A stretch of DNA of 46,708 nt from an uncultured Collinsella sp. (GTDB lineage: Bacteria; Actinomycetota; Coriobacteriia; Coriobacteriales; Coriobacteriaceae), in contig UQLI01000014.1 of NCBI GenBank assembly GCA_900541715.1, positions 1-46,708 on the forward strand, read 5' to 3'. This document shows, piece after piece, positions 22,743-31,981 of this stretch. A program made the position numbers and the translations under genes. The notes beneath the pieces are model-generated. The model made no database searches. It was not told where the DNA came from and saw only the letters and a list, made by a program, of their open reading frames with translations. Positions within the stretch are counted from its first letter, which is position 1. Every line of letters starts with the position of its first letter.

Positions 22743-24812
22743 ATGTCTTCCCAGTTGACGGTTATTATCGCCGGTATCGTGCTGGTTGTGGCCATCGTGG
22801 TCGCGCTGGTCATCATGCGTCGTGGCGATTCCCGTTTTACCTACGATACGCAGCATGGAACGGCCCCGCGCGCCACCGAGGGCGAGGGCAATACCGCGGC
22901 GACCGCCTTTAAGGGCCGCTTTTCCATCCTCACCACGGGTGTGGGCGCGATGTTTGCGGCGCTTGCCGTCAAGCTGTGGGGCATGCAGATGGTCTCGTCG
23001 GACTATTACGAGAAGCAGGCCAATAGCAATCAGACTCGCACCGTTACCACACCCGCTGTGCGCGGTCGCATCCTCGACCGCAATGGCGTGGCGCTTGTCC
23101 AGAACCGTCCCTCACTTGCTGTCGTGGCCTACCGCGACCTTGCCGAGGATGAGGTTTTGGTTCGCCATCTTGCCAACGTGCTTGGAATGCCTTACGTGGC
23201 GGTCCTTCGCAATATTCAGGACAATACAGAGGGCGCTCAGAGTCTGCATACCATCGCGACGGACGTCCGTCGCTCCACGGTTGCCTATATTCAGGAGCAT
23301 GCCGGCGAGTTCCCGGGCGTCAAGATTGCCGAGCGTACCGAGCGCCAGTATCCATATGGCGAGACGGCATGCCATATCTTGGGCTATACCGGCACCATTA
23401 CCTCCGAGCAGCTCGAGGCCCAGAATAAGAAAACCTCTGGCGATGATGATGCTTCTGCTGGCAAGATTACGTACCAGTCGGGCGATATCGTGGGCCAGGC
23501 GGGCGTTGAGAGCTACTACGAAAACCTGCTACAGGGTATTCGTGGCGAGCAGACCGTCAAGGTCGATGCCTCGGGCAATGTGACCGGTCAGGCCGGCGCC
23601 GTGCCCGCGAAGGCCGGCTCCGACATTAAGCTCACGCTCGACCTTAAGATCCAACAGGCCTGCGAGACGGCACTGGCGAGCGCTATCGAGCTTGCCAAGA
23701 CCACTGGCTACAGCAATGCCGGCAACGGCGCTGTGGTGTGTCTCGATCCCAACAATGGCGAGATCCTGGGCATGGCGAGCGAGCCCAAGTTCGATCCGTC
23801 CGTCTTTATCGGCGGCGTCTCAAATGACGTGTGGACCGAGCTCAATGATGACAAAGGTTCACACCCGCTGCTCAACCGCGCCATTAGCGGACAGTACATG
23901 TCGGCTTCGACCATCAAGCCGCTCTCGGCACTGGCCGGTCTTGAGTTTGGAACCTACACGTCGGGGCAGACGACCAACTGCACGGGCTATTGGACGGGCC
24001 TGGGCAAGTCGTGGGGCAAGTACTGCTGGCTGCATTCCGGCCACGGCACCATGACACTGCAGTCGGGTATCGCCAACTCGTGCGACCCCGTCTTCTACGA
24101 CATGGGCAAGGCGTTCTTTTATGACGAGAAACATTCCGAGGGCCTGCAGGAGGTCTTTCGTCGCTGGGGTCTAGGCAAGACCTGCGGTATCGATCTGCCG
24201 AGTGAGGGCGCGGGTCGTATTCCCGATGCCGAGTGGAAAGAGTCGTACTTCACCGACGCATCTGCCGAGGACCGCAAGTGGAATGCCGGCGATATGACCA
24301 ACATTGCTATCGGTCAGGGTGACATCCTGGTGACGCCCCTGCAGATGGCGTGCGCCTATATGGGTCTTGCCAACGGCGGCAAACAGTACGTGCCCCACGT
24401 GTTTTTGTCTGCCGTGTCGCGCGATGGCGACGGCGATGCCTATAAGTACAACGGCAAGGGCAAGAAGAAGCGCCTGGAGGCCAAGATCAACAGCGATTCG
24501 GATTTGGCTCTTGTTCGCAACGGCATGCACGACGTGATTTACACGGCATCGACGTCCCTGGCGGCGCACTTTGGCACCCTGACGCCGCAGGTATACGGCA
24601 AGTCGGGCACGGGCGAGAAAAGCGGCGAGGACGAATACGCGTGGTTCTGCGCCTATGCACCGGCCGATGATCCCAAGTATGTCATCGCTACTGTCCTGGA
24701 GCAGGGCGGCGGTGGCTCAGATACCGCGATGCATGTCGTGCGCGACGCGCTCGGCGTGATTTATGACGAGCCCGATACCTCTTCGGCCTCGGGCGATTCT
24801 TCGGTTCGATAG
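22743..24812 (+). CDS. mrdA: Penicillin-binding protein 2 (elongasome transpeptidase)
   Basis: The protein has 689 residues. The PBP dimerisation module starts at RGRILDRNGVALVQNRPS (about residue 103). The transpeptidase motifs are SASTIKP with the catalytic Ser (SxxK), SCD as the SxN/D motif (ANSCDPVFYDMG) and KSGTGEK as the KTG-type motif. It crosslinks peptidoglycan during side-wall growth together with RodA, and beta-lactams acylate the serine. Two hydrophobic segments lie before the soluble part (about residues 6-25 and 60-82), where class B PBPs usually have one. The gene is followed by rodA after a short gap with AGGAGG. Confidence 0.93.
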   Translation: MSSQLTVIIAGIVLVVAIVVALVIMRRGDSRFTYDTQHGTAPRATEGEGNTAATAFKGRFSILTTGVGAMFAALAVKLWGMQMVSSDYYEKQANSNQTRTVTTPAVRGRILDRNGVALVQNRPSLAVVAYRDLAEDEVLVRHLANVLGMPYVAVLRNIQDNTEGAQSLHTIATDVRRSTVAYIQEHAGEFPGVKIAERTERQYPYGETACHILGYTGTITSEQLEAQNKKTSGDDDASAGKITYQSGDIVGQAGVESYYENLLQGIRGEQTVKVDASGNVTGQAGAVPAKAGSDIKLTLDLKIQQACETALASAIELAKTTGYSNAGNGAVVCLDPNNGEILGMASEPKFDPSVFIGGVSNDVWTELNDDKGSHPLLNRAISGQYMSASTIKPLSALAGLEFGTYTSGQTTNCTGYWTGLGKSWGKYCWLHSGHGTMTLQSGIANSCDPVFYDMGKAFFYDEKHSEGLQEVFRRWGLGKTCGIDLPSEGAGRIPDAEWKESYFTDASAEDRKWNAGDMTNIAIGQGDILVTPLQMACAYMGLANGGKQYVPHVFLSAVSRDGDGDAYKYNGKGKKKRLEAKINSDSDLALVRNGMHDVIYTASTSLAAHFGTLTPQVYGKSGTGEKSGEDEYAWFCAYAPADDPKYVIATVLEQGGGGSDTAMHVVRDALGVIYDEPDTSSASGDSSVR

Positions 24813-24821
24813 GAGGTTGCG

Positions 24822-26048
24822 ATGGATTTTTCTCCGGCGGATCTGTTCCGTTCAACCAAGACCGGCTCTCGCAGCAGCCTGGACCGCGTCAACAAGCAAC
24901 TTTCGGCCTCGCGCGGCACGTTTCGTCAAAAGGTGCATATCGGTGTGCTCGTGGCTACAGTGGCGCTCGTCGCCTACGGTGCCATCATTATCTGGTCGGC
25001 TTCGCAGTTTAAGGCCGATGCTTCGTTCTCACGCCATCTGCTGGGAATTGGCATCGGGGCGGTGCTGGCGGTGCTGGTCTGGCGTACCGACCTGCGCGGT
25101 ATTTCCAATTTCTCGACGGCGTTGCTCGTCATCGACCTGATCGTGATCTTCTCGCCCAAGATTCCGGGTCTGTCCTATACGGGCGGTCTGGGCATGACGG
25201 GCTGGATCAAGATTCCCGGTATTGGCTTGACATTCCAGCCGGTTGAGCTTGCCAAGCTCATCACCATCTTCTTTATTGCTACGCTTGGCTCGCAGTATAA
25301 CGGTCGCATCGATACCGTTCGCGACTACGTCAAGCTCTGCGGCATGCTGTCCATTCCGTTTTTGGCCGTCGTTGCCATGGGCGACCTGGGCTCGGGCCTG
25401 GTCGTGCTGGTCTCGGGTGCCATCGTCATCTGCATGAGCGGCGCACGCCGCGAATGGGTGCTGTCGACTTTGGCCCTGCTCGTGGGCTTGGTGGCCCTCG
25501 TCCTGGCACTCGATTCGGTCTTTGATTCGTTGCTCGGCCACGATGTGCTCATCAAGCAGTATCAGATGAACCGCCTGACGGTCTTTATCGACCCCGATAA
25601 TGCCGATTCGGACGATGCCTACAACCTGCAGCAGTCGCTTATCGCCGTTGGCTCGGGCGGCTTCTTTGGTAAGGGCTTGGGCCATGCGACGCAGTCGGCC
25701 GGCGGCTTTCTGCCTGAGTTCCACACCGACTTCGTCTTCGCCTTCCTGTCCGAGACCTTTGGCTTTTGCGGTTCCTTTTTGCTCCTGTGCCTCTACGTGC
25801 TGCTGATCTTTTCGACGATTCGCGTCGCCTTTAAGTGTGAGTCGCTGTTCTTGCGCCTATCGTGTGTGGGCATCGTTGGCATGTGGGCGTTCCAGACCTT
25901 CGAAAACATCGGCATGTGCATCGGCATGATGCCGATTACCGGTATTCCGCTACCGTTTATTAGCTTCGGTTCGTCTTCGATGATGATTCAGCTGCTGACG
26001 GTGGGTATCGTACAATCCATATGGCGGCATCGTTCGGGCGCCGCGTAA
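24822..26048 (+). CDS. rodA: RodA, peptidoglycan glycosyltransferase (SEDS family)
   Basis: The protein has 408 residues. About 35 cytoplasmic residues precede ten membrane helices. SEDS signatures are FQPVELAKLITIFFIATLG, GDLGSGLVVLVSG, the QSLIAVGSGGFFGKGLG loop, LPEFHTDFVFAFLSETFG and GMMPITGIPLPFISFGSSSM. RodA polymerises lipid II into glycan strands in complex with PBP2, encoded just upstream (gap 9 bases). Pairing of rodA with PBP2 and mreBCD marks it as the elongation rather than the division (FtsW) paralogue. Confidence 0.93.
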   Translation: MDFSPADLFRSTKTGSRSSLDRVNKQLSASRGTFRQKVHIGVLVATVALVAYGAIIIWSASQFKADASFSRHLLGIGIGAVLAVLVWRTDLRGISNFSTALLVIDLIVIFSPKIPGLSYTGGLGMTGWIKIPGIGLTFQPVELAKLITIFFIATLGSQYNGRIDTVRDYVKLCGMLSIPFLAVVAMGDLGSGLVVLVSGAIVICMSGARREWVLSTLALLVGLVALVLALDSVFDSLLGHDVLIKQYQMNRLTVFIDPDNADSDDAYNLQQSLIAVGSGGFFGKGLGHATQSAGGFLPEFHTDFVFAFLSETFGFCGSFLLLCLYVLLIFSTIRVAFKCESLFLRLSCVGIVGMWAFQTFENIGMCIGMMPITGIPLPFISFGSSSMMIQLLTVGIVQSIWRHRSGAA

Positions 26049-26066
26049 CCGCTGGAGGGGTTTGCT

Positions 26067-26996
26067 ATGAAAATTCCCGTAGATAAGCTGACCCGCGCTT
26101 TTAAGATGGGCGCGTCCGTTAAGAAGGATTCCGATACGCCGGTGCGCGTCTCGGTCTATCTGGATTCGTCCGCCTCGCGCTTTCTGGCCGAGACGGTGCG
26201 AGACGCCTTTGTGCCACAGACGACCTCGGGCATTGTGCGCGTCGAGCGTCTGGGGGAGGAGCGAATTGCTCCAAAGACCGATACCGATGTGGTACTGGTG
26301 CTCTCGTGTGGTTCCGACCGCTTGGAGAGTGCCGTGCAGGAGCTCGTGATCGCCGACGCGCCCGTGTGCGTGCTTGCCGAGTCTGCTGTGGAGGTGCCGT
26401 TTATCGAGGAGTCCACGCCCATGCTCGGCGTGGTAGCGGCAACCGATAAGACGTATCTGCTCGAGACGCTTGCCCGCTGGATTCTCGATCGCACCGACAA
26501 GGAAACGGCTTTTGCGGCGAACTTTGCCTTCATGCGTATCGCCGCGGCCAACCGTATCATTACCTCGTGCGCGCTCACCAATATGGCGACCGGTGCGCTG
26601 GTGTTTTTGCCGGGCGCCGATTATCCCGTTATGGCGCTGGCGCAAGTGGGCATGCTCTTTGAGCTCGCTGCCGTCTTTGGACGTGGCATTAAGCCTGAGC
26701 GTGGCTACGAGGTTGCTGGCGTGCTTGCCGGCGGTCTTGTGATCCGCGCGGTCACCCGCGCGCTCGTCAAGCAGACGCCGCATATTGGGTTTGCCGTTAA
26801 GGCGCTCACTGCTGCCGCGGGCACCTATGGCATGGGCCGTGCGCTTGTTTCGCTCTACGAGCGCGATGTCGACTACAGCCATGCCAACGAGGTGGTCACT
26901 GCCACGTTCTCCCGCGTTCGCGATCTGGTGACCACGGTCGCGGGCGCTACCCGTCCTATGGCGTCCTACCAAGACGCATCCGATCTCGCTGCTTAG
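26067..26996 (+). CDS. DUF697-like membrane-associated protein
   Basis: The protein has 309 residues. The first ~150 residues look like an alpha/beta domain without a clear P-loop (VYLDSSASRFLAETVRDAF, VVLVLSCGSDRLE). From about 170 a hydrophobic helical part follows: NRIITSCALTNMATGAL, YPVMALAQVGMLFELAAVFG and the Gly/Ala-rich VAGVLAGGLVIRAVTRALV. The M-A-x-A-Q-x-x-M-L pattern is what I recall of DUF697 (YcjF-like) domains. It is placed 18 bases after rodA and 10 before the radical-SAM gene, so it probably belongs to the same transcript. A role in cell envelope or GTPase-linked function is only inferred from relatives. Confidence 0.6.
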   Translation: MKIPVDKLTRAFKMGASVKKDSDTPVRVSVYLDSSASRFLAETVRDAFVPQTTSGIVRVERLGEERIAPKTDTDVVLVLSCGSDRLESAVQELVIADAPVCVLAESAVEVPFIEESTPMLGVVAATDKTYLLETLARWILDRTDKETAFAANFAFMRIAAANRIITSCALTNMATGALVFLPGADYPVMALAQVGMLFELAAVFGRGIKPERGYEVAGVLAGGLVIRAVTRALVKQTPHIGFAVKALTAAAGTYGMGRALVSLYERDVDYSHANEVVTATFSRVRDLVTTVAGATRPMASYQDASDLAA

Positions 26997-27006
26997 GGGT
27001 TTTCCG

Positions 27007-28884
27007 TTGCGCGTTCCGTATCAAGACTGTTTTCATTTAATTGAGCCGCTGCTCGCCAAGGTCGAGAAGCCGAGTCGCTATATCGATCACGAGTGGGGCA
27101 CGCTTTCCAAACCTGATGCCGACTACCGTTGCTGCCTGATTTATCCGGATGTGTACGAGGTTGGTCTGCCCAACCAGGGCATCGCCATCCTCTACAACAT
27201 CCTTAACCAGGCCGTGGGCATCTCCTGCGAGCGTGGCTATGTGCCGTGGCCCGATATGGGTGACGCCATGCGCGAGGCGGGCATTCCGCTGCTCTCGCTC
27301 GAGGGTGCTGCCCCCGTCGCTTCGTTTGATATCGTCGGCCTGCATGTTCCGCACGAGATGGCGGTGACGAACTTCCTCGAGGCTCTCGACCTCGCTGGTA
27401 TTCCGCTGTTGGCGGCCGACCGAGGCGAGGACGACCCCATTATCATCGCCGGCGGCCCCTCGGTGTACAACCCCGAGCCGTACGCGGCCTTCTTCGATGC
27501 CATCCTCATCGGCGAGGGCGAGGAATCGCTGCTCGAGACCTGCCAGCTGCATCGCCGCCTGCGTGACGAAGGAGTCCCGCGCGCGCAGATTGTTGAGCAG
27601 CTTGCATCCATTGCCGGCAACTACGTGCCGTCGCTCTATGAGGTTCGTCACGACGAGCCCTGCTCGCCGCATGGCTACACCGTGCCGCGTGAGGGCAAGG
27701 ATGCGCCGACCGTGGTCTACAAGCGCGTCGTCGAGGATTTCGGTGCCACGAATCCGCTGTCGCAGTCGTGCGTGCCCTATGCGCAGCTGGTCCACGACCG
27801 CCTGTCTATCGAGATCCTGCGCGGCTGCGCCCGCGGCTGTCGTTTTTGCCAGGCCGGCATGACGTATCGCCCGGTGCGCGAGCGCTCGGCCGACCAGATC
27901 GTCTCGTCGGTGATTCAGGGTCTGGAAAAGACCGGCTATGACGAGGTGTCGCTGACCTCGCTCTCCACGACCGACCATTCCTGCATTCGCGACGTGCTCG
28001 GCAGGCTCAACCGTCGCCTGGAGGATACGGGTATTCGCGTGTCCATTCCGTCGCAGCGTCTGGATTCGTTTGGCGTGGATATGGCCGAGTCGGTCGCCGG
28101 CGAAAAGAAGGGCGGCCTGACGTTCGCGCCCGAGGCCGGCAGCCAGCGCATGCGCGACATTATTAACAAGAACGTGACCGAGGAGGACCTGGACCGTGCG
28201 GCCAAGGCGGCCTTCGAGGCCGGATGGAATCGCATGAAGCTCTACTTTATGATGGGCCTTCCCGGCGAGCGCGACGAGGATATCGTGGCCATCGCCAATC
28301 TGGCCGATCACGTGCTGGAGCTCGGTCGTTCCGTGGTGCCCAAGGCGCGCCGCGGCTCGATCTCGGTGTCCATTTCGGTTTCGGTCTTTATCCCCAAGGC
28401 TGCCACGCCGTTTCAGTGGTGCCCGCAGCTCGACTACGACGACGTCAAGCGTCGCCAGAAGCTGCTTGTCACGAGTGTTCGCAATCGTGCCGTTCGCGTG
28501 CATTACCACGATGCCGAGACCTCGCTCATCGAGGCCGCACTGTCCCGCGCCGGTCGTGACATGACGCCCGTCATCATCGATGCTTGGCGCGCGGGCTCTC
28601 GCTTTGACGCTTGGGTAGAGCATTTCTCGCTCGATAACTGGAAGGAGGCTGCTGCCAAAAACGGCATCGACCTCAATGAGCTCGTGCACCTGCCCTATGA
28701 GTTGGATTGGCGCCTGCCGTGGGAGCATGTGAGCCCCGGCTGCACGCGCGGTTTCCTCGAGCGCGAGTACCGTCGCTCGCTCGAGGGCGTCACGACTCCC
28801 GACTGCACCCGCACGTCGTGCACCGGCTGCGGAATCTGCCCCACGCTCCACGCCAAGAATGTATTGATGGGTGATCGCGCATGA
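27007..28884 (+). CDS. B12-binding/radical-SAM protein, TIGR03960 family
   Basis: The protein has 625 residues from TTG 27007, with AGGGGT upstream. The first ~200 residues resemble a cobalamin-binding (B12-like) domain: LIYPDVYEVGLPNQGIAILY and IIIAGGPSVYNPEP. The rSAM core is RGCARGCRFCQAGM (CxxxCxxC) at about 272-282, with SLTSLSTTDH and MMGLPGE further on. A C-terminal cysteine group (CTRTSCTGCGICPTL) is near residue 600. This family occurs with the DUF2344 protein encoded next, before rplU, in many Firmicutes and Actinobacteria. The reaction is not established in my knowledge, though tRNA or ribosome-related modification has been suggested from context. Here the stop overlaps the next start by 4 bases (ATGA). 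Confidence 0.88.
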   Translation: MRVPYQDCFHLIEPLLAKVEKPSRYIDHEWGTLSKPDADYRCCLIYPDVYEVGLPNQGIAILYNILNQAVGISCERGYVPWPDMGDAMREAGIPLLSLEGAAPVASFDIVGLHVPHEMAVTNFLEALDLAGIPLLAADRGEDDPIIIAGGPSVYNPEPYAAFFDAILIGEGEESLLETCQLHRRLRDEGVPRAQIVEQLASIAGNYVPSLYEVRHDEPCSPHGYTVPREGKDAPTVVYKRVVEDFGATNPLSQSCVPYAQLVHDRLSIEILRGCARGCRFCQAGMTYRPVRERSADQIVSSVIQGLEKTGYDEVSLTSLSTTDHSCIRDVLGRLNRRLEDTGIRVSIPSQRLDSFGVDMAESVAGEKKGGLTFAPEAGSQRMRDIINKNVTEEDLDRAAKAAFEAGWNRMKLYFMMGLPGERDEDIVAIANLADHVLELGRSVVPKARRGSISVSISVSVFIPKAATPFQWCPQLDYDDVKRRQKLLVTSVRNRAVRVHYHDAETSLIEAALSRAGRDMTPVIIDAWRAGSRFDAWVEHFSLDNWKEAAAKNGIDLNELVHLPYELDWRLPWEHVSPGCTRGFLEREYRRSLEGVTTPDCTRTSCTGCGICPTLHAKNVLMGDRA

Positions 28885-29693
28885 GTGAGCGCCTGACCGA
28901 CAACCCCACGCTCTTTAGACTTCGTGTTCGCTATGGCAAGCGCGATCGCCTTAAGTACCTGGGCCATCTGGAAGTAATCCATACCATTGAGCGCATCGTG
29001 CGCCGTGCGGGGCTTCCCTATGCCGTCACGCAGGGCTTCTCACCGCATATGCGCGTGGGCTTCTCTTCGGCGCTGCCGGTTGGTACCTCTTCGACCTGCG
29101 AGTGGTATGACCTGTTTATGACCGAGTTCGTGGCGCTCGACGAGGCGTTTGGACGCCTGGCTGCGGCGTCTCCGGCCGATCTGGCGCCCATCGAGGCGGC
29201 GTACATCGACGTGCGCACGCCGGCGTTGACGGCGCAGCTCACGCGCCTGTCGTATCGCATCGACCTGCACTTGGATCCCGAGGCGCCCGTAAGCGCCGAC
29301 GAGGTGCGTCGTGCGATCGACACGCTGCGCGCGGATCATGGCATCGACTACGCGCGTGGCAAAAAGAGCAAGCGCTTGGATTTGGATCACACGCTCGTGG
29401 GCTATGAGCTCACGGCGGGGGAGCGCCCGGATCATTTGGTGCTCATGCTCGACACCCATGCCGACAACGAGGGCTCCATGCGTCCGGAAATATTGCTTTC
29501 CGCTGCTGATGTTTTGTTGCAGGGCTTGACCCCGGGCGTGGATGCACCTATTGTTTCCACCGGTATGCAAGACCTCGTGACCATCTGCTCCTACGATGTC
29601 GAGCGTCAGAATCAAGCATGCGAGGACGACGAGGGCCGACTCGTCAGCCCCATACCTGTGCGAACTTGTGGATTTGCTCCACATACTCGTTGA
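28881..29693 (+). CDS. TIGR03936/DUF2344 protein, partner of the radical-SAM gene
   Basis: The protein has 270 residues. LRVRYGKRDRLKYLGHLEVI, IVRRAGLPYAVTQGFSPHMRVGFSSALPVG and the TSSTCEWYD segment are typical of DUF2344. In some genomes the domain is fused to the radical-SAM protein itself. The 4-base overlap with the upstream gene shows translational coupling, so the two probably act together. Family members have an RNA-binding look and are found beside rplU/rpmA, as here. No Rne/RNase G gene lies between it and rplU, in contrast to Firmicutes clusters I recall. Confidence 0.85.
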   Translation: MSERLTDNPTLFRLRVRYGKRDRLKYLGHLEVIHTIERIVRRAGLPYAVTQGFSPHMRVGFSSALPVGTSSTCEWYDLFMTEFVALDEAFGRLAAASPADLAPIEAAYIDVRTPALTAQLTRLSYRIDLHLDPEAPVSADEVRRAIDTLRADHGIDYARGKKSKRLDLDHTLVGYELTAGERPDHLVLMLDTHADNEGSMRPEILLSAADVLLQGLTPGVDAPIVSTGMQDLVTICSYDVERQNQACEDDEGRLVSPIPVRTCGFAPHTR

Positions 29694-29718
29694 CGGGGGT
29701 ATTTTCGCCTGCTACTAT
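29690..29718 (+). promoter_or_regulatory. Promoter of rplU-rpmA
   Basis: TTGACG (29690-29695), an exact 17-base spacer and TACTAT (29713-29718) lie 42 bases before the rplU start and overlap the very end of the preceding gene. Confidence 0.75.
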
Positions 29719-29760
29719 ATTCGGCTGTTGCACTAACTGATGCATGAAGGGCAAGTAAAC

Positions 29761-30135
29761 ATGTACGCAATCGTTAACACGGGCGGCAAGCAGTACAAGG
29801 TCGCCACCGACGATGTCATCACCGTCGAGAAGATCGAGGGCAATGAGGGCGATAAGATCACCCTGCCGGTTATCTTCCTCAACGATGGTAAGAAGATCGT
29901 CACCGATCCCGACAAGCTGGCCAAGGCCAAGGTTACCGCTCAGATCGTTGAGCAGTTCAAGGGCGAGAAGCAGCTGGTCTTCAAGTTCCACAAGCGCAAG
30001 CGCTATCGTCGTCTGAAGGGTCACCGTCAGCAGCTGACCAAGCTGAAGATCGTGAAGGTTCAGGCTACCTCCCGCGCCAAGAAGGCTGTCAAGGCAGAGG
30101 CTGAGGCTGTTGCCGAGGCTCCCGTCGCCGAGTAG
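29761..30135 (+). CDS. rplU: 50S ribosomal protein bL21
   Basis: The protein has 124 residues from ATG 29761 (MYAIVNTGGKQYKVATDDVI). The KGEKQLVFKFHKRKRYRRLKG loop binds 23S rRNA, and the body continues HRQQLTKLKIVKV. Domain length is about 103, followed by an Ala/Glu-rich extension of about 20 residues (KAEAEAVAEAPVAE) that is not in the classical protein. The alternative ATG 29740 lacks homology. It is co-transcribed with rpmA. Confidence 0.97.
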   Translation: MYAIVNTGGKQYKVATDDVITVEKIEGNEGDKITLPVIFLNDGKKIVTDPDKLAKAKVTAQIVEQFKGEKQLVFKFHKRKRYRRLKGHRQQLTKLKIVKVQATSRAKKAVKAEAEAVAEAPVAE

Positions 30136-30168
30136 ATTACACTCGTAACGAAAGAGTAGGTATACACA

Positions 30169-30426
30169 ATGGCACACAAAAAAGGACTCGGTTCCTCCCG
30201 TAATGGCCGTGACTCCCGCGGTCAGCGCCTTGGCACGAAGCGCTATGCCGGCCAGACGGTAACCACGGGCACGATTCTCGTCCGTCAGCACGGCACGCAC
30301 ATCCACCCGGGTGAGAACGTTGGCCGTGGTAAGGACGACACGCTGTTCGCGCTGGTCGACGGTACCGTTGAGTTCCACAAGGGTATCAAGCACAGGGTCA
30401 GCGTACGCCCGCTCGCGAACGCGTAA
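30169..30426 (+). CDS. rpmA: 50S ribosomal protein bL27
   Basis: The protein has 85 residues, normal for bL27, opening with MAHKKGLGSSRNGRDSRGQR; the N-terminal tail reaches the peptidyl-transferase centre. RQHGTHIHPGENVGRGKDDTLF and the closing HRVSVRPLA are conserved. The N-terminus starts directly at the mature sequence, with no extra cleaved leader of the kind Firmicutes bL27 has. It is the second gene of the rplU transcript and ends before a terminator. Confidence 0.97.
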   Translation: MAHKKGLGSSRNGRDSRGQRLGTKRYAGQTVTTGTILVRQHGTHIHPGENVGRGKDDTLFALVDGTVEFHKGIKHRVSVRPLANA

Positions 30427-30451
30427 TTCACCCTTCATAGAGCACATATGT

Positions 30452-30496
30452 GGGAGGCACTTGAGTTTTAGGATTCAAGGGTCTCCCTCTTTTTTG
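30452..30496 (+). terminator. Terminator between rpmA and obgE
   Basis: GGGAG-x-C...CTTGA pairs with TTCAAG...CTCCC, followed by TCTTTTTT. It separates the ribosomal protein pair from obgE, whose GGAGG follows within the next bases, so obgE is likely read by partial read-through or by a promoter I cannot see. Confidence 0.75.
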
Positions 30497-30511
30497 TAGG
30501 AGGCGATTCTG

Positions 30512-31978
30512 TTGTCACAGTTCACCGATATCAGCCGCATTAACGTGTGCGGCGGCGACGGCGGAGCCGGATGCATGTCGTTTAGGCGCGAGGCATTTGT
30601 CCCCAAGGGCGGCCCCGATGGCGGCGACGGCGGTCGTGGCGGCAATGTCGTCATCCAGGCCGATGCTCAGCTGTCTTCGTTGATCGATTACCGCTTTAAG
30701 CATCACTTTCGCGCCGAGCGCGGCACGCACGGGCAGGGTGCCCGTCGTAACGGTAAGAGCGGCGAGGACCTGATTCTCAAGGTCCCTATGGGCACCGTGG
30801 TGCGCGAGCTCGACCCCGAGACGCAGACACCGATGTTCGAGATTGCCGACCTGGTGCACGACGGCGAGCGCGTCGTCGTGGCGCCCGGTGGTGCCGGCGG
30901 TCTGGGCAATACCCACTTTGTGACGTCGGTGCGCCGCGCTCCGGCCTTTGCCCAGCTAGGAGAGCCGGCCGAGGAGCACTGGATTGAGCTCGAGATGAAG
31001 CTTATGGCCGATGCCGCACTCGTGGGCTTTCCCTCGGTGGGTAAGTCATCGCTCATTGCGCGCATGAGTGCCGCCCGCCCCAAGATTGCTGACTACCCGT
31101 TTACCACACTCGTGCCCAATCTGGGCATGGTGCGTGCCGGCGAATATTCTTACGTCGTTGCCGACGTCCCCGGTCTTATCGAGGGCGCGAGCGAGGGCAA
31201 GGGCCTGGGTCACCAGTTCTTGCGCCACATTGAGCGTACGGCCCTGATCATGCACGTCGTCGACATGACGGGCGGTTTTGAGGATCGCGATCCGGTTGAG
31301 GACTATCGCATCATCAACCGCGAGCTCGAGCAGTATGGCGCCGAGCTTTCGGAGCGTCCGCAGATCGTCGTTGCCAACAAGTGCGACGCGCCGGGCACGG
31401 TCGACAAGATTGCGGACCTGAAGCGTGCCGCTCTCGACGACGGGCATATGTTCTTTGCCGTGTCCGCCGTGACGGGTGCCGGCCTCAATACGCTGATGCT
31501 TGCCGTGGGCGAGCAGGTGGCTAAGCTGCGCGCCGAGTTGGCTGTCTCGGATGAGCCGGTCGTTCTGCGCGACGATGAGTGGGAGCGCCGTCGCCTGCAG
31601 CGTGAGAAGCGTTTCCGCATTGTTCAGGAAGAGCCCGGTGCCTTCCGCGTGGTCGGTCGTGCCATTGAGCGTATGGTCATCCAGACCGACTGGGAAAACG
31701 AGGAAGCCGTCATTTACCTGCAGCATAAGTTTGCGCGTATGGGTGTTGACGACGCGCTCGAGAAGGCCGGTTGCCGTGCGGGCGACGAGGTCCGCATTTG
31801 CCAGCGCGCCTTTGACTTTGAGGGTGCCGAGGACTTCTCGGAGTACGAGGAGCTCGAGGATGCTGGCGAGGACGTTGCCGTTGAAGCCATTGACGTGGCC
31901 GATGCTGCGGATGAGGGCGTCGAGGTTGTCGATGCGGCGGATGCCGCGGGCGATGCCGAGACCTCGGAGGGCGAGTAA
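30512..31978 (+). CDS. obgE: GTPase ObgE/CgtA
   Basis: The protein has 488 residues from TTG 30512, with AGGAGG upstream (30498-30503). The Gly-rich Obg fold comes first (GGDGGAGCMSFRREAFVPKGGP). The G domain follows with G1 GFPSVGKSS, G3 DVPGLIEGA and G4 NKCD, and the OCT domain begins at about residue 350. It assists 50S assembly and is essential in most bacteria. The last ~60 residues are strongly acidic (EDFSEYEELEDAGEDVAVE and onward), longer than usual. nadD starts 3 bases after the stop. Confidence 0.95.
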   Translation: MSQFTDISRINVCGGDGGAGCMSFRREAFVPKGGPDGGDGGRGGNVVIQADAQLSSLIDYRFKHHFRAERGTHGQGARRNGKSGEDLILKVPMGTVVRELDPETQTPMFEIADLVHDGERVVVAPGGAGGLGNTHFVTSVRRAPAFAQLGEPAEEHWIELEMKLMADAALVGFPSVGKSSLIARMSAARPKIADYPFTTLVPNLGMVRAGEYSYVVADVPGLIEGASEGKGLGHQFLRHIERTALIMHVVDMTGGFEDRDPVEDYRIINRELEQYGAELSERPQIVVANKCDAPGTVDKIADLKRAALDDGHMFFAVSAVTGAGLNTLMLAVGEQVAKLRAELAVSDEPVVLRDDEWERRRLQREKRFRIVQEEPGAFRVVGRAIERMVIQTDWENEEAVIYLQHKFARMGVDDALEKAGCRAGDEVRICQRAFDFEGAEDFSEYEELEDAGEDVAVEAIDVADAADEGVEVVDAADAAGDAETSEGE

Positions 31979-31981
31979 GCC

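Noticed and set aside
24060..24110. Degenerate SxN motif (SCD) suggesting an inactive PBP2
   Set aside because: S-x-D is normal in elongasome PBP2 proteins, and the SxxK and KSG motifs are intact.
27037..28851. 604-codon open frame antisense to the TIGR03960 gene
   Set aside because: It is a mirror of high-GC coding bias; the plus-strand frame has clear family motifs and an operon setting, and the antisense frame has none.
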